This document shows positions 1 through 9,452 of a stretch of 64,000 nucleotides of DNA, one piece after another (the stretch's first letter is position 1; every line of letters starts with the position of its first letter). The translations under genes were made by a program, and so were the position numbers. Source of the DNA: Gracilimonas sp965227215 (lineage in GTDB: Bacteria; Bacteroidota; Rhodothermia; Balneolales; Balneolaceae); the NCBI GenBank assembly GCA_965227215.1, contig OZ245729.1:1178001-1242000 (forward strand), read 5' to 3'. Under the pieces are notes generated by a model. The model was given only the letters and a program-made list of their open reading frames with translations. It was not told where the DNA came from and searched no databases.

Positions 1-1091
1 ACTCTTCCATTATCGAGATGTGAAGGATAGATAAGCGGGTACGTTTCACTGTCCGGCTCATTTTGAATGGCATCTTTTAGCCTAAAATCAACAACCGGTC
101 CTGTACTTACTTTCAATCCCAAATCAGCCAATGAATTAGTAAATACATTGATATGATCCACTACCATTTGATCAAAATCATTGGTAGTGATATGGATCAT
201 TTGATCTTTATCCTCTGGCTTAACAACCTTGTCTGGTGTTACCAATCTTTCAGTTACAGAATCAAACGAACTATCCTGGCTTGTAGTGATTTTAATATTG
301 CCTTGCTCTTTGTCCTTAATACCGTGAATGATGATGTTCTCTTGCAGCACTTCATCATCTTTGAAGGCTTTGTTCCTGGCATTGAAAACATGAACTTGTT
401 TGATATTCAGTTCATCGAGCAAGAATTTTCTAAAAGGCCTAAAGTAAACGCCGTTACAAAAGCTTCTCGGAATAATAGCTACTATTTCACCCTGATTCTT
501 TAGCAGTTTAATTGCCAAAGCCAAAAATCCAGTATAAAGATTGGACGTTTCAATCCCAACATTCCTCAGTTCTTTTCGGTATTCCGATTTTGAGTTAATT
601 TTTTGATAGGGCGGATTCATAATACAATGGCTATACTTTTGCGCCTCAGAAGAGAACAAACCATTTTCTTTTGATAAGATCTGGGCTGATTCGTGAATAA
701 AATCCTGATTTTTAACCGCCGTCTTTAACTCTCCATTATTCCGCTGTATATGGTTTCGGCAAGCCGAAAGAGAATTATTTAATACCTCTATAAGCTCTTC
801 ATCTTTCTCATAGCACGTAATTTGAAGAGTTTCAATTTCCACCTCATCATTGATCACTTTTTCTACAAAAGCTGCTGACAGACTTCCTACTCCAGCACCT
901 GGATCTAACAATGAAATGTCCTTATCAAAATTTTCAAATAAGGAAGCCATGAATCTTGCTATCTCAGATGGAGTAAAATACTGACTGAATGCTGATTTTC
1001 TTTCCTCATCAATCTGTTCGCTAGTAATTAACCTGTACTGGTCAATATGTTCTAAAAAATTGTCTTTACTGAAAACTTGATCTAAATGCAT
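1..1091 (-). CDS. DNA N6-adenine methylase, C-terminus cut by window edge
   Basis: Type II-style restriction-modification methylase that would transfer methyl from SAM to adenine in DNA. The frame is open from ATG at 1091 to the window edge (363 codons), so the C-terminus is missing. Seen: FSQYFTPSEIARFM near residues 35-48, SAM-binding motif I DPGAGVGS at 63-70 and the catalytic NPPY at 159-162. The YFTP-DPGAG-NPPY order is typical of Eco57I/PstI-BsuBI-type gamma methylases; the exact subfamily is inference. A cognate nuclease, if any, lies outside the window. It is transcribed away from the metal genes and probably belongs to the island edge or to the flanking chromosome. Confidence 0.85.
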   Translation of the reverse strand, partial: MHLDQVFSKDNFLEHIDQYRLITSEQIDEERKSAFSQYFTPSEIARFMASLFENFDKDISLLDPGAGVGSLSAAFVEKVINDEVEIETLQITCYEKDEELIEVLNNSLSACRNHIQRNNGELKTAVKNQDFIHESAQILSKENGLFSSEAQKYSHCIMNPPYQKINSKSEYRKELRNVGIETSNLYTGFLALAIKLLKNQGEIVAIIPRSFCNGVYFRPFRKFLLDELNIKQVHVFNARNKAFKDDEVLQENIIIHGIKDKEQGNIKITTSQDSSFDSVTERLVTPDKVVKPEDKDQMIHITTNDFDQMVVDHINVFTNSLADLGLKVSTGPVVDFRLKDAIQNEPDSETYPLIYPSHLDNGR

Positions 1092-1397
1092 GTGTGAAAG
1101 TACAAAAATACATTACTTTAAACTTTAACTATCAACTGGCTTGCACAATTTGTTTAAAAATCGACTAACTACCGAATACCTGAATGGTCATAGATAAACA
1201 ATTTGGTTGGCGCTTATCCTAACAAAATCAGGACTTAAAGACAACTGGGTCAATTACAGAAGCTTTTTGCATATACAGCGTTTAAGTTGGCTTGTAAATT
1301 CAAACTTTTAAGTCACGTTTTAATTTAAGCTTAATTTAAGCCACAGTATTTATTATCTGATTAACATGATTTCTAATTCATCTTAACAGGTAAAGTC
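1092..1397. other. Divergent intergenic region, methylase / PII-like gene
   Basis: AT-rich gap of 306 bp with no credible coding sequence. It holds the regulatory box at 1324-1340. Two further single TTTAAG half-sites occur at 1281-1286 and 1307-1312, both lacking a partner at 11 bp. Confidence 0.6.
1324..1340 (+). promoter_or_regulatory. TTTAAG direct-repeat box 1 (PII-like gene promoter)
   Basis: TTTAAGCTTAATTTAAG: two TTTAAG half-sites with 11-bp periodicity. A -10-like TATTAT lies at 1351-1356. The box ends 57 bp before the ATG at 1398. One of 12 copies in the window; proposed binding site of the response regulator encoded at 45448-46176. Confidence 0.75.
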
Positions 1398-1739
1398 ATG
1401 AAGCTTTTAAAAGTTTTAATCAGACCCATCTTACTTGAGGAAATTAGCAAGGAATTACGACATCACGGTGTATGCTGCATGGCTGTCTATCATGGTGAGG
1501 GTACAGGCAGGTATATTGATCCTGCTAAAGAACATGGTTCATTGGATTTTCCTGCAATGCATGCTGAAGTAGTGAAAATTGAAATTGCTGTACATGATGA
1601 AGATGCGGAAAAAATTGCAGAGGTCATCCAAAATAAAGCTTCCACGGGATCAGAGGGAGACGGAATAATATTTATATCGAGTATTGAAGAAGCAGTTCGA
1701 ATAAAAGATGGAACTAGAGGACCGGATGTTCTCATTTGA
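1398..1739 (+). CDS. PII-like protein (metal-linked PII group), copy 1
   Basis: Protein of 113 aa with the PII fold: N-terminal MKLLKVLIRPILLEEI strand-helix, a central T-loop-like segment (residues 35-55, GEGTGRYIDPAKEHG) and a C-terminal GDGIIFISSIEEAVRIKDG strand. PII proteins are trimeric small-molecule sensors that bind a partner protein. Members of this group are known to sit next to heavy-metal RND pumps, and here a CzcCBA set follows at 2541. It has its own box (1324-1340). Two paralogues are at 8419 and 60961. The partner and ligand cannot be told from sequence. Confidence 0.8.
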   Translation: MKLLKVLIRPILLEEISKELRHHGVCCMAVYHGEGTGRYIDPAKEHGSLDFPAMHAEVVKIEIAVHDEDAEKIAEVIQNKASTGSEGDGIIFISSIEEAVRIKDGTRGPDVLI

Positions 1740-1795
1740 CACCTTATTGTTCTTTGAAATTATTCTTCGGTAAAAAACAAATGAATTCACTCCGT

Positions 1796-1809
1796 TGTAT
1801 TTAAATACA
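1796..1809. promoter_or_regulatory. 14-bp perfect palindrome, possible operator
   Basis: TGTATTTAAATACA lies in the 216-bp gap (1740-1955) between the PII-like gene and the small secreted protein gene, which otherwise shows nothing recognisable. It has no T-run, so it is not an obvious terminator. It could be an operator for the gene at 1956. It is AT-rich and short, so chance is possible. Confidence 0.25.
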
Positions 1810-1955
1810 CTTCATTACTATATTACTACAAAATTATTATATTTGTGGTTAAAGTTCGTTTCAAGATTGTATTAATACTTTATAGCTTTTAGGCACTGTT
1901 GTATATAATGTTTTAGCACTGACAGTCTATTATTAGCATTCACAAAATTTTAGCT

Positions 1956-2420
1956 TTGCTCAAGAAAATCCACAAAACAAAGATTTTTAAAATCTCAGCA
2001 CGACTTCTGCTGATCATATTTGCTATGCATGTGTTAAGTGTACACAGTCTGGCAGAGTCATTGGTATATTGTTTTGAAGATAATGGCGATGTAAATGTTG
2101 AATCAAAGGCAGAGCTTGGAATTTTCTTTAGTAGTGAAGCCGAAGTCCACGAAAATGATGGTCATGATCACGAACAGCAAACCATTTTTCACCAAGACAG
2201 TGATCACCATAGAGATGTTCCTATTTCTTTACTCTGTGCCAAGGAAGACAAGCTAAATCGCTTTGACCAGCAAAAAACAGTCGCTGATCTTAAACAAGCA
2301 GTTTTTCAAAAAAGCGAAATCACTCCGGCCTCCCGTTCTCTTCAGCAAACCATTTTCTTACCGCCGGTTATAGAAAACTCTATCACCACCAATCTACAGA
2401 CCATAGTACTTCTGAATTAG
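1956..2420 (+). CDS. Small secreted His/Asp-rich protein
   Basis: Protein of 154 aa, not assigned to a named family. It starts at TTG 1956 (no earlier ATG in frame), has a basic N-terminus and a hydrophobic segment at residues 15-32 (signal peptide or anchor), and a metal-type stretch at about 65-88 (HENDGHDHEQQ, HQDSDHHRD). Small His-rich secreted proteins of this type often precede czcCBA genes in Bacteroidota. The position 120 bp before the outer-membrane factor gene supports a periplasmic metal-binding accessory role. Function is inferred from context only. Confidence 0.6.
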   Translation: MLKKIHKTKIFKISARLLLIIFAMHVLSVHSLAESLVYCFEDNGDVNVESKAELGIFFSSEAEVHENDGHDHEQQTIFHQDSDHHRDVPISLLCAKEDKLNRFDQQKTVADLKQAVFQKSEITPASRSLQQTIFLPPVIENSITTNLQTIVLLN

Positions 2421-2540
2421 GCCATATAACCCTCCTTACACCTAATTCAAAATTGAGAATGCTACCTACAGTTTACAGGATCATAGTATCCCGTGCGCAT
2501 TTCTCATCAATCCACAACAGCTAAAAAGGCTGAATACTAC

Positions 2541-3911
2541 ATGTCAAAATTTATCAAAACGATGCTGCTCATCGGCACGCTTGTGCTTGCTGCCGGTTGC
2601 ACCAGCGAACGAACGGTACTTCGAACACCATCCGAAAGCACGCTTATTGAACAGGAATCAAAGGACTATTCTTCCCGGATTCTAAACAGAAATTCAAACC
2701 ATGCGACCGATTCGATTGCCATTGGCGACACGCTGAGCTATCAAACGGCCCTGGCTAAAACACTGCTCGAAAATCCCGGTCTCCAAAGTTATGCCTGGCA
2801 AGTTCGGGTTAAGGAAGCTGAGCGCATTCAGGCTGCTTTGTTGCCTAATCCGGAACTGGAAGCAGAAATGGAAAACTTTGGAGGAACTGGCCCCTTTGAA
2901 GGCTACGATTCCAGGGAAACCACCATTCGGCTCAGCCAAAAAGTTCTCTTAGGGGCTGATCGGATGAAACGGAAACGACTGGCCGGTTTAAGCACTGAGC
3001 TCGCCGGGTGGGATTACGAAACCCAGCGTTTAAATACGCTCACCGGACTCACACAAGCTTATACGTCCGCTTTGGAAGCCCAACTGCAATGGGAACAACA
3101 AAAAGAGTTATTAGATGTTGCCCGACAATTTTATGAAAGCGTGTCGGCGCAAGTCGAAGCCGGGAAAGTTTCAAAACTGGAGCAGACCAAAGCCCAAGTG
3201 GAACTCTCTCGTGCACGCATAGATCTGGAAAACAGGCGCAATTCGATGCAATCCGCTTTTACCACACTGGCCTCATTTTGGGGAAGTGATCAGGTATCAT
3301 TCTCAGTATTGTCAGGAGAGTTAGGGATGCCTGAGTCTATTCCAGACTATCAATCCGTGGCCGAATATATTGAGCGAAACCCGAATATAGCTCGCTGGAC
3401 TACCGAAATTCAACAGCGGGAAGCCTCCCTGTCTTTTGAGCGATCCAAAGCTATCCCGGATATCAAACTCATCGGTGGGTATCGCTGGATGGAAGATCTT
3501 GGAGCCGAAGCTGCTTTGGTAGGTGTCTCCATACCTCTTCCATTTTTTAACCGGAACCAAGGGAATGTAAAGGCCGCTCGCTATGAGCTCAACCGTGCAG
3601 AAACGTTGCGAGAGTCGGTTCGGATTGAGGTGCAAAAAGCTCTTCAAAATAGTTATAACAAGTTACAGGCTGCTTTATATGAGGTAGAACAACTTCAAGC
3701 TGAAGTCTTGCCCGGAGCCCTAACGGCATATGAAGCTGCCCAAACCGGCTACCGGCAGGGTAAGTTTGATTTCCTTGAGGTACTGGATGCCCAGCGAACT
3801 TTATTTACCAGTCGGACCCGCTACGTACAGGCGAAGGCTGAATTGAACCGTGCCATCGCACAAGTAGAGCGACTGATCGGCACACCTTTGAATGAAATTT
3901 CTACCAACTAA
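2541..3911 (+). CDS. czcC: RND efflux outer-membrane factor, CzcC/TolC family lipoprotein
   Basis: Outer-membrane channel of the tripartite metal pump encoded with the next two genes. I place the start at ATG 2541, not at the in-frame GTG at 2493, because it gives a clean lipoprotein signal ending LAAGC. About 456 aa with the TolC-family helical repeats (LENPGLQSYAWQVRVKEAE early; TGYRQGKFDFLEVLDAQRT late). It overlaps or abuts the adaptor gene at 3892-3925, which indicates co-transcription. The Czc assignment comes from the partner pump. Confidence 0.88.
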   Translation: MSKFIKTMLLIGTLVLAAGCTSERTVLRTPSESTLIEQESKDYSSRILNRNSNHATDSIAIGDTLSYQTALAKTLLENPGLQSYAWQVRVKEAERIQAALLPNPELEAEMENFGGTGPFEGYDSRETTIRLSQKVLLGADRMKRKRLAGLSTELAGWDYETQRLNTLTGLTQAYTSALEAQLQWEQQKELLDVARQFYESVSAQVEAGKVSKLEQTKAQVELSRARIDLENRRNSMQSAFTTLASFWGSDQVSFSVLSGELGMPESIPDYQSVAEYIERNPNIARWTTEIQQREASLSFERSKAIPDIKLIGGYRWMEDLGAEAALVGVSIPLPFFNRNQGNVKAARYELNRAETLRESVRIEVQKALQNSYNKLQAALYEVEQLQAEVLPGALTAYEAAQTGYRQGKFDFLEVLDAQRTLFTSRTRYVQAKAELNRAIAQVERLIGTPLNEISTN

Positions 3912-3924
3912 TTATTTGAACCCC

Positions 3925-5205
3925 ATGAAAAAAAGATTAAAAACAATGAAGATCATTAACGTATTACTTCCGGTGTGGATGTTGCTTTTGAGTGGAGTCG
4001 TTATAAGCGGCTGTAGTTCTCAAAATGAATCCACTCCTCAAACAGAAAACCATGCCACTGCTGATGAACACGGTAGTGAAGAAACACAACATACAGAGGA
4101 AGAAGGTGAACATTCGGAGGAAGAGAGTGAAGGACCCGGTGAAGTTCACCTTTCTGAAGAGCAAATGGCTTCCCTCAATATAAATGTAGATACCCTGAAA
4201 GCCGGAAGTGCAAGCTCCGTAATTCAACGGCCTGCCAGTGTGATGTACGATATGGATCGCATTGCAAAAGTGGGTCCGCGTATTGAGGCCAAAGTGGTTA
4301 AAGTGCTTAAAGATTTGGGTGATTACGTGGAAGAAGGCGAGCCCATTGCACAAATGAGCAGCGTTGGACTTGGTAAGATCAAAGCCGATTACATTCGCCT
4401 CAGAGCGGCCATGAAGAAAGAGGAAGCCCACTTTAAGCGTGAGCAAAATTTGTATGAACAGGATATCTCCAGTCAGGCTGAGCTGTTGCAGGCCGAATTG
4501 GAATATGAACAAGCGAAAGCAGAGCTTGATGCCGCCTCTGAAGCGTTGCGTTTATACGGATTATCCCATAATGATATCCAAAATATTAAGGCTGGAAGTG
4601 AGATTCCGCTTTCTTATTTCTACCTGAGCAGTCCCTTGAGTGGTACCATTCAGGAGCGAGACCTTTCTCCCGGACAGACTATCAGCCCCAGCGAAACGCC
4701 GGTTCATGTAGCCGATCTTTCTAAAGTATGGGTGATGATAGACGGGTATGAACAAGACATTCGCTATCTGGAAACCGGACAGGGTGTTGAGCTTTCCATA
4801 CGAAGCATTCCTGGAACCACCTTGAAGGGAACGACCGACTGGATCTCGTACGAGCTGGAAAAAGAAACCCGAACCATGCCCGTACGTGCGCTTTTTGATA
4901 ATCCTGAGGGACAGCTCCGTGCCGGTATGTTTGGTACCGCTCGCATCTACACCAATTCAAAGGAAACCGCTGCGCTCATTCCGGTGGGTGCTGTTCAGCA
5001 AATCGAAGGCACCGACCGTGTTTTTGTGCCTGGTGAAGAGCCCGGAAGTTTTCGTCCGGTAGCCGTAACCCTTGGAAATGAACGAGATGGTTTCGTGGAA
5101 GTGCTTTCCGGTTTAACACCTGGACAAGCAGCCGTAGTTTCCGGGGCTTTTGACCTGAAATCAGCTCTTACCGCCTCAACCCGGAGTGCAGATCATGGCC
5201 ACTAA
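3925..5205 (+). CDS. czcB: RND periplasmic adaptor (membrane fusion protein), CzcB-like lipoprotein
   Basis: Links the inner-membrane pump at 5249 to the channel at 2541. The start at ATG 3925 gives signal and lipobox VVISGC; the frame also opens at 3892, inside czcC. After the lipid Cys comes a Glu/His-rich linker (about residues 30-70, HGSEETQHTEEEGEHSEEE) likely to bind divalent cations. The biotinyl-lipoyl domain, coiled-coil hairpin (about 155-205) and beta-barrel (SPLSGTIQERDLSPGQ onward) follow. Typical length for the family at about 426 aa. Confidence 0.87.
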   Translation: MKKRLKTMKIINVLLPVWMLLLSGVVISGCSSQNESTPQTENHATADEHGSEETQHTEEEGEHSEEESEGPGEVHLSEEQMASLNINVDTLKAGSASSVIQRPASVMYDMDRIAKVGPRIEAKVVKVLKDLGDYVEEGEPIAQMSSVGLGKIKADYIRLRAAMKKEEAHFKREQNLYEQDISSQAELLQAELEYEQAKAELDAASEALRLYGLSHNDIQNIKAGSEIPLSYFYLSSPLSGTIQERDLSPGQTISPSETPVHVADLSKVWVMIDGYEQDIRYLETGQGVELSIRSIPGTTLKGTTDWISYELEKETRTMPVRALFDNPEGQLRAGMFGTARIYTNSKETAALIPVGAVQQIEGTDRVFVPGEEPGSFRPVAVTLGNERDGFVEVLSGLTPGQAAVVSGAFDLKSALTASTRSADHGH

Positions 5206-5248
5206 TGCAGATCGGCTCAACAAAATTATCACCCTGAATATTTGACCT

Positions 5249-8200
5249 ATGCTTGAACAAATAATTGATAAAGTATTAAAGAACCGGCTAACCATCTTTA
5301 TTTTGGTAGCCGCGGTAGCGCTCTATGGCTACTTTTCATTTCGGGATGTACCCATTGACTCCTTTCCCGACGTATCACCCACACTCGTGCAGGTGTTTAC
5401 TTCCAGTCCGGGGCTTTCTCCGGTAGATGTGGAAACTCAAATAAGTTATCCCATTGAGATCTCCATGTATGGTTTGCCGAAACTGGACCGGGTGCAAAGC
5501 ACCTCCATTTTCGGGCTTTCCAGAGTGAATATTTACTTTGAGGAAGGAACTGATATTTACTTTGCCCGGCGACTGGTCAACGAACGACTGTCGCAGGCCA
5601 AAAACGAGATACCGGACGGACTTGGTAAACCCCAACTTGGCCCTATCACCACCGGCCTTGGAACGGTGTTGATGTATGAGGTCAAGAATAAAGAAGGCTA
5701 CGATCACTCACTGATGGATATCCGTACTGCTCAGGACTGGATCGTAAAACCGCAGCTGCGAACAGTGCCCGGCGTAACCGGCGTGCTGTCGATTGGCGGG
5801 GATGTTCGTCAGTTTCAAGTGAAGGCGGATATGAACGCGCTAGTTTCTCGCGGACTTACACTTGATGACCTTGAAGGTGCTCTCAATAAAAACAATCGTA
5901 CAGTTGGAGCCTCTTTTCTGGAACGCGGAGGAGAAGAATATCTGGTGCGCGGTTATGGCTGGATTCAACCCGACGAAGAAGGTCTCAATGACCTTGAGAA
6001 TATAATCGTATCCAACGAAAACGGCACTCCGGTGTATGTGAAAGATGTAGCTGAAGTGGCATTTGGCTCGGAAATCAAGCGGGGAACACTGGTTGCCAAC
6101 GGGGAAGAATCGGTGGGCGGTTTTGTGTTGAAACTCATCGGAACCAACACACAGGACTTGCTGGCCGAAATGGATAATAAAGTGGATGCCATTAATAGCG
6201 CCCTCCCCGAAGGGATGATCATGGAAACCTTTTATTCTCAAGGTGAACTCGTAGAAAAAGCCGTGGGTACAGTTACCAATGCCCTCTACATCGGAGCCAT
6301 TCTGGTGCTCATCGTGCTGTACTTTTTTATGGGAGATATCCGATCCACGTTGATCATTATTTCCACGGTTCCCATCGCCTTTTTGATTGCTTTCATAGGG
6401 ATGAAATGGCTGGGTATATCGGCCAACCTAATGAGTCTTGGTGGACTGGCAATAAGCATCGGGATGATTGGTGACAGCGCCACGGTAATTGTGGAAAACA
6501 CGTACAGGCTGCTTGAGGAGCGAAAAGAAGGAAATGTGTCCCTAACACGGATTGTGAGTGAAGCCGCGCGTGAAGTCATTCGACCGGTATTTTTCGCTAC
6601 CAGCATTATCATCATTGTATTTCTGCCGCTCTTCTCGCTGGAAGGTGTGGAAGGAAAGATGTTTAAACCGCTGGCTTATACTATAACCTTCGCGTTGCTT
6701 GGAGCCATCTTTTTAGCACTGACCTACATTCCCATTATCTCCAGTTTCATTCTTCCCGAAAAAGGAATGGACAAAGAACCCTGGTTAGTTCGCAATCTCA
6801 AGAAATGGAGTGAGCCGCTGATTGAGAAGACTTCCAAATATCCTAAAATGGTATTTGGAGCCGCTCTGGTCTTGTTTGCCGGAAGTATGGCCATCTTTCC
6901 ATTTTTGGGCACCGAGTTTCAACCTACTTTACGTGAGGGCACCTACGCCGTTCGATCGGTGTTGCCTCCGGGAGCCAATCTTCCAACCACCACCGAATAT
7001 TCTAAGCGACTTCAGAAATCTATGCTCACCTTTCCGGAAGTCGAAAGCGTGTATTCGCGAGTAGGCCGGGCCGAAGTTGGTGGCGACCCAGAGCCGGTGA
7101 ACGTGGTATTTAACGTCGTCAATCTGAAACCTTTGGACGCCTGGGAATGGGGTCGTGATTACGAAGAGCTTCAAACCGCGATGGCAGAAAAACTGTCTGA
7201 AGATCTGCCCGGAGTTTCTTCCAACTTCTCCCAGCCTATTCAGCTTCGAACCGATGAGCTGCTTAGCGGCGTTCGGGCTCAAGTGGTTGTAAGCTTGTAT
7301 GGCGATGATTTGGAGGTACTTGCTGAAAAAGCAGGTGAAATCCAGGCCATTGCTAAAGGTGTGGAAGGAGCGGTGGATGTCCGTGCCCAGCAGCAGGGCG
7401 GGAAGCCGCAAATACTGGTCCGCCCTGACCGGGAGCAGCTGGCACGGCTTGGAATCAGCATGGACGATTTCCTAAACACGGTGGAAACAGGCATTGGGGG
7501 TTCAGTAGCCGGACAAGTATTCGAAGGCATCCGCCGCTTTGATATCTTTGTTCGCCTTCAGGAATCACAGCGAACACACATAGACCAGGTTCGTGATCTT
7601 CCCATTCGGACAGCCAAAGGAGCACTCGTTCCACTTTCACAAATAGCCAATGTGGAGGTATTTACAGGGCCGAAGCAGATCTCCAGAAATAAAGCCAGTC
7701 GTCGAACCTATGTGCAGCTGAACGTTCGGGGACGAGACATGGGAAGCGTAGTCAGCGAAATCCAGCAAAAAGTAGCTGAACAAGTAGAACTACCAGCTGG
7801 ATATTTCACCGAATACGGCGGACAGTTTGAAAACCAGCAGCGAGCGATGGCTCGGTTGTATGTGGTGGTTCCCATCACCTTGGGACTCATCTTCTTCATG
7901 CTTTTTTCCACCTTTAGCAGTTGGAAATACGCCGTGCTCATCTTCCTGAATATTCCCTTTGCGACGATTGGCGGGATCGTGGCGCTCTGGGTTTCCGGTC
8001 TGTATTTATCGGTGCCGGCAGCCGTGGGCTTTATTGCCATTTTCGGGATTGCTGTGCTCAACGGCGTGGTGCTGGTTTCCTACATCAATCAACTCCGGGA
8101 GGAAGGGTTTGAAACCCATAAGGCGGTTGTTAAGGCGGCGTTATTACGTCTTCGCCCGGTACTTATGACGGCTCTGACTACCGGACTCGGGCTTATACCG

Positions 8201-8353
8201 CTGCTACTGGCCAATGATATTGGCTCAAATGTACAGCGACCGCTGGCAGCTGTAGTAGTTGGTGGACTTGTCACCTCAACACTCCTGACTTTGGTCGTGT
8301 TGCCCACGATCTACAAGTGGTTTGCCGAGCCGGTGGAACACGTTGAACTGTAA
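5249..8353 (+). CDS. czcA: Heavy-metal RND pump, divalent-type (CzcA family)
   Basis: Inner-membrane proton-driven exporter of 1034 aa with the RND layout of TM1, a large periplasmic loop, TM2-7, a second loop and TM8-12. TM4 carries SIGMIGDSATVIVEN with Asp409, the proton-relay position. It differs from the CusA-type TM4 (AIGAMVDAAIVMVEN) at 57755, and the three copper-binding Met of CusA are absent, so a divalent cation such as Zn, Co, Cd or Ni is more likely. The exact metal is not deducible. A strong hairpin follows the stop (8368-8400), then a PII-like gene. Confidence 0.9.
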   Translation: MLEQIIDKVLKNRLTIFILVAAVALYGYFSFRDVPIDSFPDVSPTLVQVFTSSPGLSPVDVETQISYPIEISMYGLPKLDRVQSTSIFGLSRVNIYFEEGTDIYFARRLVNERLSQAKNEIPDGLGKPQLGPITTGLGTVLMYEVKNKEGYDHSLMDIRTAQDWIVKPQLRTVPGVTGVLSIGGDVRQFQVKADMNALVSRGLTLDDLEGALNKNNRTVGASFLERGGEEYLVRGYGWIQPDEEGLNDLENIIVSNENGTPVYVKDVAEVAFGSEIKRGTLVANGEESVGGFVLKLIGTNTQDLLAEMDNKVDAINSALPEGMIMETFYSQGELVEKAVGTVTNALYIGAILVLIVLYFFMGDIRSTLIIISTVPIAFLIAFIGMKWLGISANLMSLGGLAISIGMIGDSATVIVENTYRLLEERKEGNVSLTRIVSEAAREVIRPVFFATSIIIIVFLPLFSLEGVEGKMFKPLAYTITFALLGAIFLALTYIPIISSFILPEKGMDKEPWLVRNLKKWSEPLIEKTSKYPKMVFGAALVLFAGSMAIFPFLGTEFQPTLREGTYAVRSVLPPGANLPTTTEYSKRLQKSMLTFPEVESVYSRVGRAEVGGDPEPVNVVFNVVNLKPLDAWEWGRDYEELQTAMAEKLSEDLPGVSSNFSQPIQLRTDELLSGVRAQVVVSLYGDDLEVLAEKAGEIQAIAKGVEGAVDVRAQQQGGKPQILVRPDREQLARLGISMDDFLNTVETGIGGSVAGQVFEGIRRFDIFVRLQESQRTHIDQVRDLPIRTAKGALVPLSQIANVEVFTGPKQISRNKASRRTYVQLNVRGRDMGSVVSEIQQKVAEQVELPAGYFTEYGGQFENQQRAMARLYVVVPITLGLIFFMLFSTFSSWKYAVLIFLNIPFATIGGIVALWVSGLYLSVPAAVGFIAIFGIAVLNGVVLVSYINQLREEGFETHKAVVKAALLRLRPVLMTALTTGLGLIPLLLANDIGSNVQRPLAAVVVGGLVTSTLLTLVVLPTIYKWFAEPVEHVEL

Positions 8354-8367
8354 TACTAAACAAATTC

Positions 8368-8400
8368 AAACCTCCAAGTTTCTTGAAACCTTGGAGGTTT
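8368..8400 (+). terminator. 11-bp perfect hairpin after czcA
   Basis: AAACCTCCAAG (8368-8378) pairs perfectly with CTTGGAGGTTT (8390-8400) around an 11-nt loop. It is followed by CAATAAAAAC rather than a U-run. It may be a partial terminator or an mRNA 3'-stabilising stem that sets different expression of the pump and the PII-like gene starting 18 bp later. Confidence 0.6.
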
Positions 8401-8418
8401 CAATAAAAACAACATATT

Positions 8419-8739
8419 ATGAAAGAGATTAAAGCATTTATTCGTACCAACATGATTGATTACGTTATTGATGAACTTGAAAGTTTACCCGAACCGCCAG
8501 GTATTACTTTGTCGGATGTACGCGGTTGGGGGCATGTTAAAGCCGAAGATGAAGCACAACTCACCAATCGGATAAAACTCGAGACCGTTGTTCCAGAAGA
8601 AAGGGTTGCGGAAATTATTTATGTGATCATACAAAAAGGAAAAACTGGAAATCCCGGTGATGGTAAAATCTTTATATCCGAAGTAGAAAAAGCTGTGAGA
8701 ATACGAACAGGAGAACTTAACAACGATGTGATAAGGTAA
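8419..8739 (+). CDS. PII-like protein (metal-linked PII group), copy 2
   Basis: Protein of 106 aa. The C-terminal signature GNPGDGKIFISEVEKAVRIRTGE is very close to canonical GlnB/GlnK, whereas the T-loop region (residues 27-45, LSDVRGWGHVKAEDEAQ) lacks the uridylylated Tyr of GlnB. It lies directly downstream of the divalent RND pump, the known setting of pump-linked PII proteins. Expected role: trimeric sensor that modulates pump activity or expression. Co-transcribed with czcCBA unless the hairpin at 8368 stops transcription. Confidence 0.82.
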   Translation: MKEIKAFIRTNMIDYVIDELESLPEPPGITLSDVRGWGHVKAEDEAQLTNRIKLETVVPEERVAEIIYVIIQKGKTGNPGDGKIFISEVEKAVRIRTGELNNDVIR

Positions 8740-8759
8740 TTTTTAAAAGGAATAGTTTT

Positions 8760-9419
8760 ATGGTCGATAGAATATTTACACGAGATGAAATCAAGAACCT
8801 GTATGATGGAATAGCTTCGACTTACGATCAGTCATTGTTCTTATTCAAAATATTTGGCTTCCGTGTTCAAAACTATCGCAAGCAAGCCATAGAAAATTTA
8901 AATCTTAATTCGGGCAACACGGTAGTAGATTTGGGTTGCGGAACGGGTTTGAATTTCAGCCTCCTTCAGGAAAAAATTGGTCCTGAAGGTGAAATTATAG
9001 GTGTGGATTTATCATCTAAGATGCTTGATAAAGCTAAAAGTCGAGCCAAAAAGAATGGATGGGAAAATGTGGAGCTCATACAATCCGACATGGCTGAATT
9101 TCAAATTCCCATGGATACGGAGGGTGTTCTATCTACAATGGCAATTACCATGTCTGCAGACTATGATAACATCATAAAAAAGACATCAGAATCTTTATAT
9201 GGTGGAAAACGGATGTCTATCTTTGAAATTCAAAAGCCAAAAGGATGGCCAGATTGGCTGGTCAATGCAATGGTAAAAGTACTAAGTCCTTATGGAACAA
9301 GATATGAACATACGCAACGAACTCCTTGTGACTCTATAAAAAAGCACTTTCAAAAAATATCTATTCAAAATCACTATTTCGGTGCTGTTTGTATAGCAGT
9401 TGGCTATAACTCTAAATAG
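8760..9419 (+). CDS. Class I SAM-dependent methyltransferase
   Basis: 219 aa, Rossmann methyltransferase with motif I VVDLGCGTGLNFSLL (about residues 59-73) and GEIIGVDLSSKMLDKAK (about 79-95). It resembles UbiE/menaquinone-type and metalloid-type small-molecule methyltransferases but lacks the Cys set of ArsM, so arsenite methylation is not supported. Start ATG 8760, 20 bp after the PII-like gene, so likely the same transcript. Such methyltransferases are common beside CDF and RND metal genes; the substrate is unknown. Confidence 0.75.
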   Translation: MVDRIFTRDEIKNLYDGIASTYDQSLFLFKIFGFRVQNYRKQAIENLNLNSGNTVVDLGCGTGLNFSLLQEKIGPEGEIIGVDLSSKMLDKAKSRAKKNGWENVELIQSDMAEFQIPMDTEGVLSTMAITMSADYDNIIKKTSESLYGGKRMSIFEIQKPKGWPDWLVNAMVKVLSPYGTRYEHTQRTPCDSIKKHFQKISIQNHYFGAVCIAVGYNSK

Positions 9420-9452
9420 AACCTCATCAAAATATAAATAAAGCTGATATTC

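Noticed and set aside
153..503. Plus-strand frame of 116 codons
   Set aside because: Lies opposite the methylase, whose frame with motif I and NPPY is continuous; no family or ribosome site for this one.
8760..9419. ArsM arsenite methyltransferase
   Set aside because: Lacks the conserved Cys residues of ArsM; only the generic SAM fold is supported.
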